Shown: positions 1 to 7,403, counted from the first letter of the stretch. The stretch is DNA of 11,133 nucleotides from Thermococci archaeon (GCA_003660485.1 QMUI01000014.1:1-11133); one strand, 5' to 3'. The notes: generated from the sequence alone by a model not told the origin. Made by a program: numbers and translations.

Positions 1-1003
1 GGGCTATGAACTTTCCATAGATTCCGACTCTAACTCCCTTATCTAACGAATACAGAAAAACTCCAACGATCATCATGAAGGCCGAGACAGGGTATGCTAT
101 CGCAACGTACAGGAGCATTTCAAGGAGCGTTTTAACATCAATTAGACCCTCAATCTCCCCAAGGTGAACCCTGGTTGAGGTTTTTGAGCCTATTATTGAT
201 CCTATGTTTCCAAGACTCGCAAGGACTACTGGGTACATTATACTGAACACCGTTCTCCCTATTTCTTCGCTGTACGTTTGCAGTATTGAACCTGTAATAC
301 TGGAAACGATTGCTAATATCCCTATAATCCCCAGGATCTCCCTGATTAATGTAACATCCTCACGCTCGTATCTAACTCCCCTTCCAACTAGAATTGAGAT
401 GAGAACTCCAATGACGAAGAGGGCAGTGAATATTGACGTGTCATGCTCATATAAGTAAAGAAACGTCACTAAGAGGGGTATCGTTATTAGATCCGCGGTG
501 GCCGTGACTATGGGAACTGCTATTGCGTCTGGATCAATGCCTCTCTTAAAGGGAACTATCGTTGCTAGGGCCGTGGTGTAGGCAAGGATGAGCGTGGCAA
601 ATATCGTTGAAGCGACGACTATTCCCAGGGATGAGAACACGTTTACTCTAACCTTCAGGGCCCCTATCAGCCACAGCACAAACAGCGGTATCATGGAGAG
701 AACTATCGAAATAATCACGTTTTTCCTGACGTTTCTATCTCTTATGCTTGGCTCCATCTCACCAAGGTGAAGCATCGTCGTGAACCTCGAGGCTAAGGCA
801 CCGAATATGTTCCCTCTGAGTCCCATCAGTCCAGGGAGTATAACCAATAGAACCCCATACCTCATGAGATCGTGAAAGTACCTCCCCATGAAAATGCCAG
901 CAAAGAAATCTATGAACATGGCGAAGACTAACCCAGGAAGTGAAACTAGGCTGACCTCCTTGATTATCCCCTTGATCTCGCACCTGCTTACATTACGCAA
1001 CAT
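1..1003 (-). CDS. MgtE-like divalent cation transporter, two membrane-domain repeats (3' end outside window)
   Basis: Probable integral membrane permease for Mg2+ or another divalent cation, related to the membrane domain of MgtE. About 334 residues are visible; the C terminus is cut by the window edge, so the gene has no stop here. The ATG at 1003 directly follows an in-frame TGA and has a GAGGTG ribosome site 8 bases upstream. I read two MgtE-type half-repeats. The first has a Gly-Asn-rich helix followed by HLGE (about residues 55-84), then GIDPDA and TATADL (about 155-172); the Asp of TAD aligns with the conserved ion-binding Asp of MgtE. The second repeat begins with a similar Gly-Asn helix plus HLGE near 250-280 and is then truncated. 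There is no N-terminal MgtE_N or CBS regulatory domain, unlike bacterial MgtE, so gating must differ. It overlaps the radical SAM gene by 16 bases and is the last visible gene of the left operon. The family is fairly sure; the ion is inferred. Confidence 0.85.
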   Translation of the reverse strand, partial: MLRNVSRCEIKGIIKEVSLVSLPGLVFAMFIDFFAGIFMGRYFHDLMRYGVLLVILPGLMGLRGNIFGALASRFTTMLHLGEMEPSIRDRNVRKNVIISIVLSMIPLFVLWLIGALKVRVNVFSSLGIVVASTIFATLILAYTTALATIVPFKRGIDPDAIAVPIVTATADLITIPLLVTFLYLYEHDTSIFTALFVIGVLISILVGRGVRYEREDVTLIREILGIIGILAIVSSITGSILQTYSEEIGRTVFSIMYPVVLASLGNIGSIIGSKTSTRVHLGEIEGLIDVKTLLEMLLYVAIAYPVSAFMMIVGVFLYSLDKGVRVGIYGKFIA

Positions 1004-1815
1004 TCATAATGCACCTCAACATCCCTAATTGTTCTGGCCCACTCTGTTACCTTCCTTGGGGGGTTCGTTATCCTATCAATACCGACGATGATAGCCTTCT
1101 TGTCAAATTCCTCTCTCCACCTTCCAAAGGGCCTCATGCACCCAATGCTCAGCTCACCCTCGAACCTCTCCCTAGCGTACTTAACCACTTCTATTGCGAC
1201 GTCCACTGGAACCTTCTCAACGTTGGCCATCTCCGTTCCTGGGGTTGGAATCAGGACATCGAGGACGAGAACCTTAATGGGGTAATTTATAAGCATATCT
1301 ATGGCCTTAAACTCCCAGTGAACTCTTCCAAAGTCTAGCCCGATAGTAATGTGGGGGGCAACTTCAATTCCGTTTGATGTTAGAATATCAAGAATCCTGA
1401 GGTAGTCTTCAACGCTTTTATTTACCTTATATACCCTCCTGATCACATCATCATTACCAACGAAGTCCAATGAGACAACATCAACGTACTTAAGCCAGTC
1501 TAGGTCGGACTCATCAACAAAGCCAACGTGAGCGTTTATCTTAAGCTTTGTTCTTTCCTTTATCTCCTTTATCTCCTCTTTAAATTTGTCTAGAGGAACC
1601 TTTAGCCTTTCATCCATTCCACCACTAAGAAGGCAACCCGCGTACCCTTCTCTCTCCATCTCGATACATCTCTCGACTAAACTCTTCCTTGTAACCTTCA
1701 TCATTCCTTTAAGGTAGTGCCTTCCGCAGTGGGCACAGTTGAGGTAGCAGTAGTTGCCGGTCACAGATATTGAGGGGAACTTTATTCCTGGGATGTAAAC
1801 CTTCAGCTTTCTCAT
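988..1815 (-). CDS. Radical SAM protein, biotin-synthase-homolog family (COG1856-like), substrate unknown
   Basis: A 275-residue radical SAM enzyme. The [4Fe-4S] cluster motif CX3CX2C is at C23, C27 and C30 (CYLNCAHC), preceded by beta-strand 1. An SGG motif at 64-66 corresponds to the SAM-binding GGE-type motif, and a TIM-barrel-like alternation follows (INAHVGFVD near 95, VSLDFVG near 115, PHITIGLDFG near 155, LDVLIPTPGTEM near 190). The IPTPGT strand resembles biotin synthase and ThiH/HydE-like proteins. I would place it with the archaeal 'uncharacterized homolog of biotin synthase' group. Extra cysteines at the C terminus (GCMRPFGRWRE, and a CC pair three residues from the end) might hold a second metal or cluster, but that is speculation. 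Its ATG overlaps the mfnA stop (ATGA), with GAGGG 7 bases upstream inside mfnA, so translation is probably coupled. The reaction cannot be deduced from the sequence. Confidence 0.9.
   Translation of the reverse strand: MRKLKVYIPGIKFPSISVTGNYCYLNCAHCGRHYLKGMMKVTRKSLVERCIEMEREGYAGCLLSGGMDERLKVPLDKFKEEIKEIKERTKLKINAHVGFVDESDLDWLKYVDVVSLDFVGNDDVIRRVYKVNKSVEDYLRILDILTSNGIEVAPHITIGLDFGRVHWEFKAIDMLINYPIKVLVLDVLIPTPGTEMANVEKVPVDVAIEVVKYARERFEGELSIGCMRPFGRWREEFDKKAIIVGIDRITNPPRKVTEWARTIRDVEVHYECCVM
1012..1017 (-). promoter_or_regulatory. Ribosome binding site of the MgtE-like gene
   Basis: GAGGTG on the minus strand lies 8 bases before the ATG at 1003, inside the 3' end of the radical SAM gene. It supports this start over a GTG at 983, which opens only a short unrelated frame. 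Confidence 0.7.
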
Positions 1816-2960
1816 AGGACTTCCCTCAAATCCTTAAGGAATTTCTCAATCATTTCCTTGGTCACGTGGGGCATGAACACTACCCTTATGTAGCCTCTGT
1901 GGGCGCTTATTCCCCAGCCCCTCTCCTTAAGCTTTCTTTCAACTCCATGGAGGTTCTTCGTTTTGAAAGAGACTATGTTGAGAACGGGTTCCCTTACGAG
2001 CCATGTGCTTGGGGTTTTCTTTATCTCCTCGGCGAACCATCTCGAAAGCTTCATCGCCCTGTCAACTATCTCCATATATCCCTCAAACCCGAGGTGCTTT
2101 ATCAGCGCCCACACGGCAAGAACGCTTGCTCCGGGCCTCGTTCCCGTAATGGTTGCCTGCCAAACTTTTCCTCCGGCTAAGTAAGGGGCTAAAACGCTTA
2201 TCGCTTTAAAGTACTTCTTCCTCCTGAATATTATCCCTCCCGCTGGAATTGGAGCCATCCCCATCTTGTGGGGATCTATAGTGATGCTCTTTACTCCTCT
2301 AAGCTTGAAGTCAAAGTCAGGTATTTCATAACCCAAAGCCTTCGCGAAGGGTATTACAAAGCCTCCAAACGCTGCATCAACGTGAAGGGGTATCCCGTAA
2401 TCCTGAGCCAAGTCGCTTAAGGCGGGTATATCATCTACAACCCCCAATCCCGTTGTCCCCGCGATGCCGACTATGCCAATTGTGTTGTCATTTATCTTCG
2501 CCTCTACATCCTTAACGTCCACCGTGTAATCCGGCTTTAGCTCTGCCCAGACCAGCTTAACACCAAGCATCTCCCCCGCTTTTATAAAGGAGAAATGGGC
2601 TGACTTTGGGAGTATAAGCTCTGGTTTTTCAGTGTCCGAGAGGTTGCGGAATGCCCTTACAGCGAGTACATTAGCTTCAGTCCCGCCGGAAACTATGTGC
2701 CCATAGCCTCTCTCAAGGTGGAGCAGATCTGAAAGCATTCCTATTACTTCTTCTTCTATTCTCCTAGTTCCAGGATGTAGCCCCGGATCTCCCAGGTTTC
2801 TGTCAATGTACCTACAGAAAACTTCAATTGCAAGTTCGTGAGGCATCGTACACATTGACCCTAGGATTCTTCCTGAGGAGAAGGAAAGATCTTGAGAAGT
2901 TACCCTCTCCAACTCTTCGAGGATCGTTTCCTTGGGCAAACCCTTTTTGGGGAACTTCAA
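1812..2960 (-). CDS. mfnA: MfnA-type PLP decarboxylase (L-aspartate and/or L-tyrosine decarboxylase)
   Basis: A 382-residue group II PLP-dependent decarboxylase, full length for archaeal MfnA. Visible motifs are SGGTEAN at 91-97 (phosphate binding), His122 in KSAHFS (stacks on the PLP ring), HVDAAFGG with Asp195 contacting the pyridine nitrogen, and DPHKMG with Lys232 as the Schiff-base lysine. In methanogens the family makes tyramine for methanofuran. Thermococcales lack methanofuran, and the Thermococcus enzyme is known to act as an aspartate decarboxylase supplying beta-alanine for pantothenate/CoA synthesis, so that role is the likelier one here. The start is a TTG at 2960, preceded by GGTGA 4 bases upstream and forming a TTGA overlap with the stop of the lipid kinase gene; the next in-frame Met is more than 30 residues in, past conserved N-terminal sequence. 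The protein is cytosolic. The gene is the third in the left operon. Confidence 0.93.
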   Translation of the reverse strand: MKFPKKGLPKETILEELERVTSQDLSFSSGRILGSMCTMPHELAIEVFCRYIDRNLGDPGLHPGTRRIEEEVIGMLSDLLHLERGYGHIVSGGTEANVLAVRAFRNLSDTEKPELILPKSAHFSFIKAGEMLGVKLVWAELKPDYTVDVKDVEAKINDNTIGIVGIAGTTGLGVVDDIPALSDLAQDYGIPLHVDAAFGGFVIPFAKALGYEIPDFDFKLRGVKSITIDPHKMGMAPIPAGGIIFRRKKYFKAISVLAPYLAGGKVWQATITGTRPGASVLAVWALIKHLGFEGYMEIVDRAMKLSRWFAEEIKKTPSTWLVREPVLNIVSFKTKNLHGVERKLKERGWGISAHRGYIRVVFMPHVTKEMIEKFLKDLREVL

Positions 2961-3568
2961 GCTCTCACCCCCGCTATATAAAGAGCAATGGCTATTGCAA
3001 GCTGGTTCGAGAAGTTGTCATCAGGAGGTAACTCGTAAAGCTCTGCTAGGGTTCCAACGAGGGCACCCAGGAGTGCCATTTTAAGTCCTACTAATGGAGT
3101 TAAGATAAGCAAACCTGTAAGGAAATATGCTAAGCTTCCCTCAACGCTCTTCCCGTTCTTAAATCTATGCCTTCCAAAGGGCTTTCCAATTATGGCGGCC
3201 ATTGCATCTCCGAGGGTTGCAACAGCTATGCTACCTATTGCGACCTCCCTCGGGAAGAAGTAAACTATTATCAGCGCGGCTACCGTAAAGTATATATGTG
3301 CCCCAATTCCCCTCCTCTCGTGCTCCCTTGCTATGCTGTCCACTTCCTTGTCAGTCATGTTAATAACGCCATTTGGCAGACCAAGTTTTCTTTTTATCCT
3401 GTCTCTAAGCTCTTCGATTACCCTAAAAGGTTCTAGTGCCAAGAATATGATGAGAAAAGTTATGACAAAGCTCAGAGTAACTACTCGCCCAAAGAGGTAG
3501 TAGATTATCGGAACCGAGAGGCCAGTCATGTGAAGGGCTTTCCTCTTTATCTCAACTTTTAAGCTCAT
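2957..3568 (-). CDS. SEC59/DGK1/VTE5-type CTP-dependent lipid-alcohol kinase (COG0170-like)
   Basis: A 203-residue polytopic membrane protein with roughly five to six hydrophobic segments. It carries the signature of the dolichol kinase / CTP-diacylglycerol kinase / phytol kinase family: TLGDAMAAIIGKPFGRH at about 118-134, followed by GKSVEGS at 139-145, and a late acidic PPDDN motif at 181-185. In related enzymes the conserved Asp, Lys and Glu residues take part in CTP binding and phosphoryl transfer to a membrane alcohol. In archaea plausible substrates are dolichol (glycan carrier), geranylgeraniol or an archaeal diradylglycerol, giving the phosphate form at the cytoplasmic face of the membrane. 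The substrate cannot be told from sequence. The ATG at 3568 has GAGGTGA 6 bases upstream (3575-3581) and overlaps the HAD phosphatase by 17 bases; the gene end overlaps mfnA by 4 bases. It is the second gene in the operon. Confidence 0.88.
   Translation of the reverse strand: MSLKVEIKRKALHMTGLSVPIIYYLFGRVVTLSFVITFLIIFLALEPFRVIEELRDRIKRKLGLPNGVINMTDKEVDSIAREHERRGIGAHIYFTVAALIIVYFFPREVAIGSIAVATLGDAMAAIIGKPFGRHRFKNGKSVEGSLAYFLTGLLILTPLVGLKMALLGALVGTLAELYELPPDDNFSNQLAIAIALYIAGVRA
2965..2971 (-). promoter_or_regulatory. Ribosome binding site deciding the TTG start of mfnA
   Basis: A G-rich GGTGA element on the minus strand lies 4 bases before TTG at 2960, within the last codons of the lipid kinase gene. 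The strong Shine-Dalgarno match plus the 4-base stop/start overlap supports the rare initiator and suggests re-initiation by ribosomes ending the upstream gene. Confidence 0.7.
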
Positions 3569-4238
3569 TCTTTATCACCTCTAATGCTTCACGCAAACTA
3601 TTAACGACATAGTCCGCGTGCTTAGCTCTCCTCCCCTTGAAGTACCCTCTCCTCACTAGGATCGTCGTTGCGTGAATTGCCTTTCCTCCCTTCATGTCTG
3701 TATCATCCCTATCTCCTATAACGAAAACCGGTTCTTCCTTTGGGAAGGCCTTCCTCGCGAGCATGAAGTTGTAGGGCTCGTGCTTACTGTGACCTGTCTC
3801 ACCACTTATAATCACCTTGTCGAAATACTCCATTATCCCAAGAACTTCAAGCTTCCTTCTCTGCCAAGTTGAAGATGAGTCGGTAACTAGAACTATCTTT
3901 GCATTCATCTTTTTTAGCTCGTTCAGGAAAGGAATGACATCGTCGTACAGCCTTAAGTTCGCAAAAAAAGTCCTATCAAACAGCTCCATCATCTTCCTGA
4001 CTTCTTCCTTATCTATCTTTTTATAGATCTTATCCATTACCCTGTTGAATATCTCCTCAAAATCAAGCACGTGCAACTCCCTTAATTCCTCAAGCTCCTT
4101 ATACCTCTGCGTGATTATGTAAGCGAACATCTTAAACTTCCTAAGCCTCAACATGGTGGGAATAAGCCTAATTATCGCTATCCTCGCGGCATCCCAGGTG
4201 TTACATAGGGTATCATCAAGGTCGAGGATTACTAGCAT
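3552..4238 (-). CDS. HAD-superfamily hydrolase (probable phosphatase, COG1011-like)
   Basis: A 228-residue haloacid-dehalogenase-fold protein. All four motifs are visible: motif I DLDDT with nucleophile Asp6 and acid/base Asp8; motif II VTDSSS with Thr119; motif III Lys152 in SKHEPYN; motif IV IGDRDDTD with Asp176 and neighbouring acidic residues for Mg2+. A helical, charged cap of the C1 type fills about residues 15-105. It is a phosphatase or phosphotransferase of small molecules by family; the substrate is unknown. Being first in the operon and overlapping a lipid-alcohol kinase, it could act on a related phosphate, but this is only a context guess. The ATG at 4238 lacks an upstream Shine-Dalgarno sequence and sits about 25-28 bases from a TATA element, so the transcript is probably leaderless. 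No other Met lies close by. Confidence 0.88.
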   Translation of the reverse strand: MLVILDLDDTLCNTWDAARIAIIRLIPTMLRLRKFKMFAYIITQRYKELEELRELHVLDFEEIFNRVMDKIYKKIDKEEVRKMMELFDRTFFANLRLYDDVIPFLNELKKMNAKIVLVTDSSSTWQRRKLEVLGIMEYFDKVIISGETGHSKHEPYNFMLARKAFPKEEPVFVIGDRDDTDMKGGKAIHATTILVRRGYFKGRRAKHADYVVNSLREALEVIKNELKS

Positions 4239-4254
4239 CGATAGTTGGAGGGGG

Positions 4255-4270
4255 ATAAAGTATTATAAAG
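4255..4270. promoter_or_regulatory. Shared near-palindromic TATA element for the two divergent operons
   Basis: The 52-bp region between the divergent starts contains ATAAAGTATTATAAAG. It reads as a TATA-like box on both strands (TTATAAA forward at 4263-4269; CTTTATAATACTTTAT on the minus strand). The midpoint between the two ATGs (4238 and 4291) is 4264.5, inside this element, placing each start about 25-28 bases from the box centre, the usual archaeal TATA-to-transcription-start distance. Neither start has a GGTGA-like sequence upstream. I infer one TBP/TFB platform or two overlapping ones, producing two leaderless transcripts. The rest of the spacer is pyrimidine-rich on each template and shows no other clear motif. 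Confidence 0.7.
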
Positions 4271-4290
4271 CCTGTCCCTAACTTCCTACC

Positions 4291-4539
4291 ATGAGGGGAG
4301 AGCTCCTCATAGTTACCGGAATCGTCCTAATTATGATAGGCTTCATGCTCGTGTTCCTGGGCACACTCATTTCGGCGTTTTCTCAGCCTCAAGAGGGTAA
4401 TGTAGAGGCGGGAGGAGTAATAATGATTGGCCCAATTCCAATAGCATTTGGGACTAGGAAAGGGGTCACAATGGCTATGATACTCGCCGTAGTTCTAATG
4501 GCCCTGTGGGTAATCCTTGCACTGTTGAGGAGGATATGA
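4291..4539 (+). CDS. DUF131 / TIGR00304 family small membrane protein
   Basis: An 82-residue protein with two predicted transmembrane helices (about residues 5-30 and 59-80) joined by a loop holding the conserved-looking GGVIMIGPIPIAFGT stretch (41-55). This layout matches the archaeal DUF131/TIGR00304 family, whose function is not established. It ends in a short positively charged tail (LLRRI), suggesting a cytoplasmic C terminus. The ATG follows the shared TATA element with no Shine-Dalgarno sequence, so it is likely leaderless. Its stop is one base before the start of the antiporter gene, and its last codons contain the antiporter's GAGGAGG ribosome site, so the two are co-translated and may work together. 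That partnership is inference. Confidence 0.85.
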   Translation: MRGELLIVTGIVLIMIGFMLVFLGTLISAFSQPQEGNVEAGGVIMIGPIPIAFGTRKGVTMAMILAVVLMALWVILALLRRI

Positions 4540-4540
4540 C

Positions 4541-5713
4541 ATGAGTTATGTTCTTCACCTTTCTATTCTCCTTGTCGTGGCTAAGCTACTCGAATGGGTG
4601 TTCGAAAGGAAGAATGTACACCCAATAATAGCCCATATACTCACTGGAATAGTCCTAGGTCCCTTCGTCCTTGGAATAGTAGAGCCTACGGAAGACCTTA
4701 GGGTTCTCGCGGAGTTTGGCCTTATAATGATGATGCTCTACATGGGGTTAACGAGCAACTTCTCGGCTATAGCCCAGAACAAGCTAAAAGCGACCGTAGT
4801 TGCTTCCCTTGGAGTTGCATTTTCCTTCATCTTGGGGTTTTCAACCGTTTGCCTATTCGGAAAGGGCATTACTGCAGCTTTGTTTGTTGGAGTAACCCTC
4901 GGAAACACGGCAATAGAAGTTACGAGCGGTGTCCTGGTTAAGGAGAGGGTTAAGAGGGAAATATCTTCGGTGTTAATGGGAGCCGCGTTCGCCGATGATA
5001 TAATAGCAGTTTACCTTATAGGCCTCCTAACGGGATTAACTAAGGGGGAGTTCTCCCTAATTTCGTTCACCCTGCTTACTGTTAAGATCGTTGTGTTCAT
5101 GCTCTTCATTCTACTGCTTTCTGAGTTAGTATTTAAGAGATCTAGGAAGTTTTACCAGCTGATAAAAGACTTGCATGTGTTCTTCACATTTACAATCGTG
5201 TTGACCTTTGCGCTGGCCGTTATAGCTGAGAATATAGGGCTAAATCAGATAATTGGAGCGTATTTAGCAGGATTAACAATAAGTAGACTTAGGGAGAGAA
5301 AGGACCCACTGATAATCAGCAGAATAAAGCTTAATGAGCTGATAAACGACCTTGAGATAGTCCTTACGGAGTTCTTCATTCCTCTCTTCTTCATATTTGT
5401 AGGCCTAATGTTCAACCCAGACGTATCTGAAATAAGCATCCCCATGATTATCCTACTCTATGTCTCAGCTGTCCTTGGAAAGTTAATTGGCTGTGGCTTG
5501 GGTATGAAGGTATTTGGAGCTTCATGGAGGGATTCAATATTAGTTGGAATTGGAATGGGTGGTAGAGGTAGCCTGGAGCTCGCCATACTAAAGTTTGGCC
5601 TTGAGAACGGTCTAATTGATGAAGGATTATTTGCCATGGTAGTTATAGTTTCCATGCTTACCGCCTTAACGACCCCGATATTCTTCAGGCACGCTGTGAG
5701 GAAACTTTCTTAA
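4541..5713 (+). CDS. CPA2-family Na+/H+ (cation/proton) antiporter
   Basis: A 390-residue, almost entirely hydrophobic protein with about 11-13 membrane helices, belonging to the monovalent cation:proton antiporter-2 / KefB-like group. The N-terminal part has the family pattern of a helix ending in GIVLGP (36-41), then EFGLIMMMLYMGL (58-70). A later stretch, GNTAIEVTSGVL (121-132), is a probable unwound helix of the transport core. AFADDIIAVY (149-158) contains the paired acidic residues D152-D153, the ion/proton-binding site of electrogenic antiporters. A GMGGRGSLELAIL segment lies near the C terminus. The protein stops after the membrane domain, with no TrkA-N/RCK regulatory domain, unlike KefB/KefC. 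It likely uses Na+ or H+ gradients for ion and pH homeostasis at the cytoplasmic membrane. GAGGAGG at 4526-4532 serves as ribosome site. It lies 34 bases upstream of herA. Ion identity is not determinable. Confidence 0.92.
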   Translation: MSYVLHLSILLVVAKLLEWVFERKNVHPIIAHILTGIVLGPFVLGIVEPTEDLRVLAEFGLIMMMLYMGLTSNFSAIAQNKLKATVVASLGVAFSFILGFSTVCLFGKGITAALFVGVTLGNTAIEVTSGVLVKERVKREISSVLMGAAFADDIIAVYLIGLLTGLTKGEFSLISFTLLTVKIVVFMLFILLLSELVFKRSRKFYQLIKDLHVFFTFTIVLTFALAVIAENIGLNQIIGAYLAGLTISRLRERKDPLIISRIKLNELINDLEIVLTEFFIPLFFIFVGLMFNPDVSEISIPMIILLYVSAVLGKLIGCGLGMKVFGASWRDSILVGIGMGGRGSLELAILKFGLENGLIDEGLFAMVVIVSMLTALTTPIFFRHAVRKLS

Positions 5714-5747
5714 GATCCTAGATGGTAAGGGATAGAGGGGTTTCAAT
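5714..5747 (+). promoter_or_regulatory. Antiporter-herA spacer with the herA ribosome binding site
   Basis: This 34-base gap is the longest between same-strand genes in the right block. It contains GAGGGG (5735-5740), 7 bases before the herA ATG, a good ribosome site. No stem-loop or T-run that would mark a terminator is visible, and no convincing TATA box precedes it, so read-through from the antiporter is plausible. Confidence 0.55.
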
Positions 5748-7397
5748 ATGATAAGCGAGGGAGATAGAATAGGTATCGTTAAGGGAGAGGCAAGCTTTAC
5801 AATGTACGAGTTCTCCGTTGATCCTAGGGCTGACATATCATTTGGCGAATTCGTGGTTACAAAGAACAGAGCTGGAGAGTGGGTTCTCGGCACGGTTAGG
5901 AACATAAAAAATGTCAACTGGCTTCTTTCCAGCGCGAAGAGTAATTTCAACTCCCTTATATTGGACGTTGAAGACTATGGAGAGAGCATTCACGAAAATG
6001 AGGAAGTTGTTGCCACCGTGAGAATCCTGGGCAAGGTTAACGGAGGGGAGCTCGCTCCAAACAGGGTTCCAGTTAAGAATGGTGAGAGCGTTTACAAGGC
6101 CTCAGATGAGATACTCAAGCAACTCTACGAGCCTAACGGAGCTAGCATTGAAGTTGGAACTCTCCTCTTAAGGGAAAACGTCCCTATAAAGCTCGACGTT
6201 AATGAGCTAGTCTCGAGGCACTTCGCGGTTCTTGCGGTAACAGGTGCAGGTAAGAGCAACGCCGTGGCGGTCATGATAAAGGGGCTAGTGGAAGACATAG
6301 GAGGAACTGTTGTTGTTCTCGATCCCCACGGTGATTATGTGAACTTGAAGCTACCAGAAACGGGGAATTCATTGGTGAACATCATAGAGGGGAAGATAAA
6401 GGTAGATGAGCTAGACTCAGAAGAATTAGCGGATTTGCTGGAGGTAAGATCAACGGCCCCAATTCAGAGGGAATTCTTGGCGAGAGCTTGGGAGACGATC
6501 CAGCATGAGAACAAGGAGCTTGGTGGCGCTCTTCTCCTTGAAGAGCTCGAGAAAACGCTGAGGGAGTGGATAACCAAAAGGATGATCAAGTACTGGGATG
6601 AAAAGAAACAGAGGTACGTTACAGAGGAACTAAAGAGCGACAGGATAGAGACGATAAGGGGGATAATATTCAGGATAAGGAGGTTCCTGAGGAACTATGG
6701 AGCTTTCGTGACGAGCGAAAATTTAGTTGCGGCAATAAGGCCCGGGATGGTGAATGTAATAGACCTCGGGCCCTTGGATGAGCTACAGATGAAGGTTATA
6801 GTTGGAAAGTTCCTTCAGGAGGTTTTCGAGGCGAGAGTTGAGTATGAAAAAGCAAGGAAGAACTTCATGAGAACGGGAGACAGAGAATACGAAAAGATAA
6901 TGGACGAGATAAGGCAGAAGTACCCGGCCTTGGCCTACCCAATTCTGATAATAGTTGAAGAAGCCCACATATTCGCACCCCAGGGGGAGGAAAATGATGC
7001 TGCAAGGATCATGGGGAGAATAGCAAGGGAGGGGAGAAAATTTGGAGTTGGTTTGGGAGTTGTTTCCCAGAGGCCAAGCAAGCTGAATGAGGACATACTC
7101 AGCCAGATGAACACGAAGATAATCCTTAAGATAGTCAACCCGAGGGATCAGGAGTACGTGCTGAGGGCTAGTGAGCAGTTAAGCAGGGATCTAATGGACG
7201 ATATAGCTGGATTAGGGAAGGGTGAGGCGGTGATTGTTGGACAAGCAATAAAGGTTCCAGCCCTCGTTAAGATATACAACTTCAAGGAGCTTAAAGGAAA
7301 AGCTGGAAAGGGAGAGTACGGTGGAGAGGACATTGGAGTCGTTGACAGGTGGGCGGAGATGAAGGTTGAGGAAATAGACTATACAGTTGACTTCTGA
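5748..7397 (+). CDS. herA: HerA DNA translocase/helicase ATPase
   Basis: A 549-residue HerA/FtsK-superfamily hexameric ATPase that pumps duplex DNA bidirectionally and, with the nuclease NurA, resects double-strand breaks after Mre11-Rad50 processing. An N-terminal HAS-barrel (about 1-130) mediates NurA contact in known structures. The RecA-like core has Walker A TGAGKS (165-170, catalytic-site Lys169), DPHGDY at 192-197, a helical insertion (about 220-325), Walker [10 protein letters not shown] (399-407, Glu404/405), and the sensor-like VVSQRPSKL (438-446). An arginine-rich stretch, [12 protein letters not shown] (422-433), precedes it and may supply the arginine finger. The C-terminal tail is acidic (EEIDYTVDF). 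The length fits Thermococcales HerA. The ATG has GAGGGG 7 bases upstream. The stop lies 10 bases before the mre11 ATG, consistent with one operon. Confidence 0.96.
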   Translation: MISEGDRIGIVKGEASFTMYEFSVDPRADISFGEFVVTKNRAGEWVLGTVRNIKNVNWLLSSAKSNFNSLILDVEDYGESIHENEEVVATVRILGKVNGGELAPNRVPVKNGESVYKASDEILKQLYEPNGASIEVGTLLLRENVPIKLDVNELVSRHFAVLAVTGAGKSNAVAVMIKGLVEDIGGTVVVLDPHGDYVNLKLPETGNSLVNIIEGKIKVDELDSEELADLLEVRSTAPIQREFLARAWETIQHENKELGGALLLEELEKTLREWITKRMIKYWDEKKQRYVTEELKSDRIETIRGIIFRIRRFLRNYGAFVTSENLVAAIRPGMVNVIDLGPLDELQMKVIVGKFLQEVFEARVEYEKARKNFMRTGDREYEKIMDEIRQKYPALAYPILIIVEEAHIFAPQGEENDAARIMGRIAREGRKFGVGLGVVSQRPSKLNEDILSQMNTKIILKIVNPRDQEYVLRASEQLSRDLMDDIAGLGKGEAVIVGQAIKVPALVKIYNFKELKGKAGKGEYGGEDIGVVDRWAEMKVEEIDYTVDF

Positions 7398-7403
7398 GGG
7401 TGA
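7396..7403 (+). promoter_or_regulatory. Ribosome binding site deciding the mre11 start
   Basis: GAGGGTGA overlaps the herA stop codon and lies 4 bases before the ATG at 7408. It argues against a TTG at 7387, which would overlap herA and add seven residues absent from the conserved [10 protein letters not shown] beginning of Mre11. Confidence 0.75.

Noticed and set aside
204..458. 84-codon plus-strand frame in the first kilobase
   Set aside because: It is antisense to the MgtE-like gene, has no ribosome site or recognisable domain, and overlaps conserved codons of the real gene.
759..983. 74-codon minus-strand frame starting GTG at 983
   Set aside because: It is frame-shifted relative to the MgtE-like protein, whose clear family motifs run through the same bases in another frame.
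5699..5713. Possible separate herA promoter (AT-rich stretch at the antiporter 3' end)
   Set aside because: The stretch GAAACTTTCTTAAGA is only a weak match to the archaeal BRE/TATA consensus and lies in coding sequence; not enough to call a promoter.
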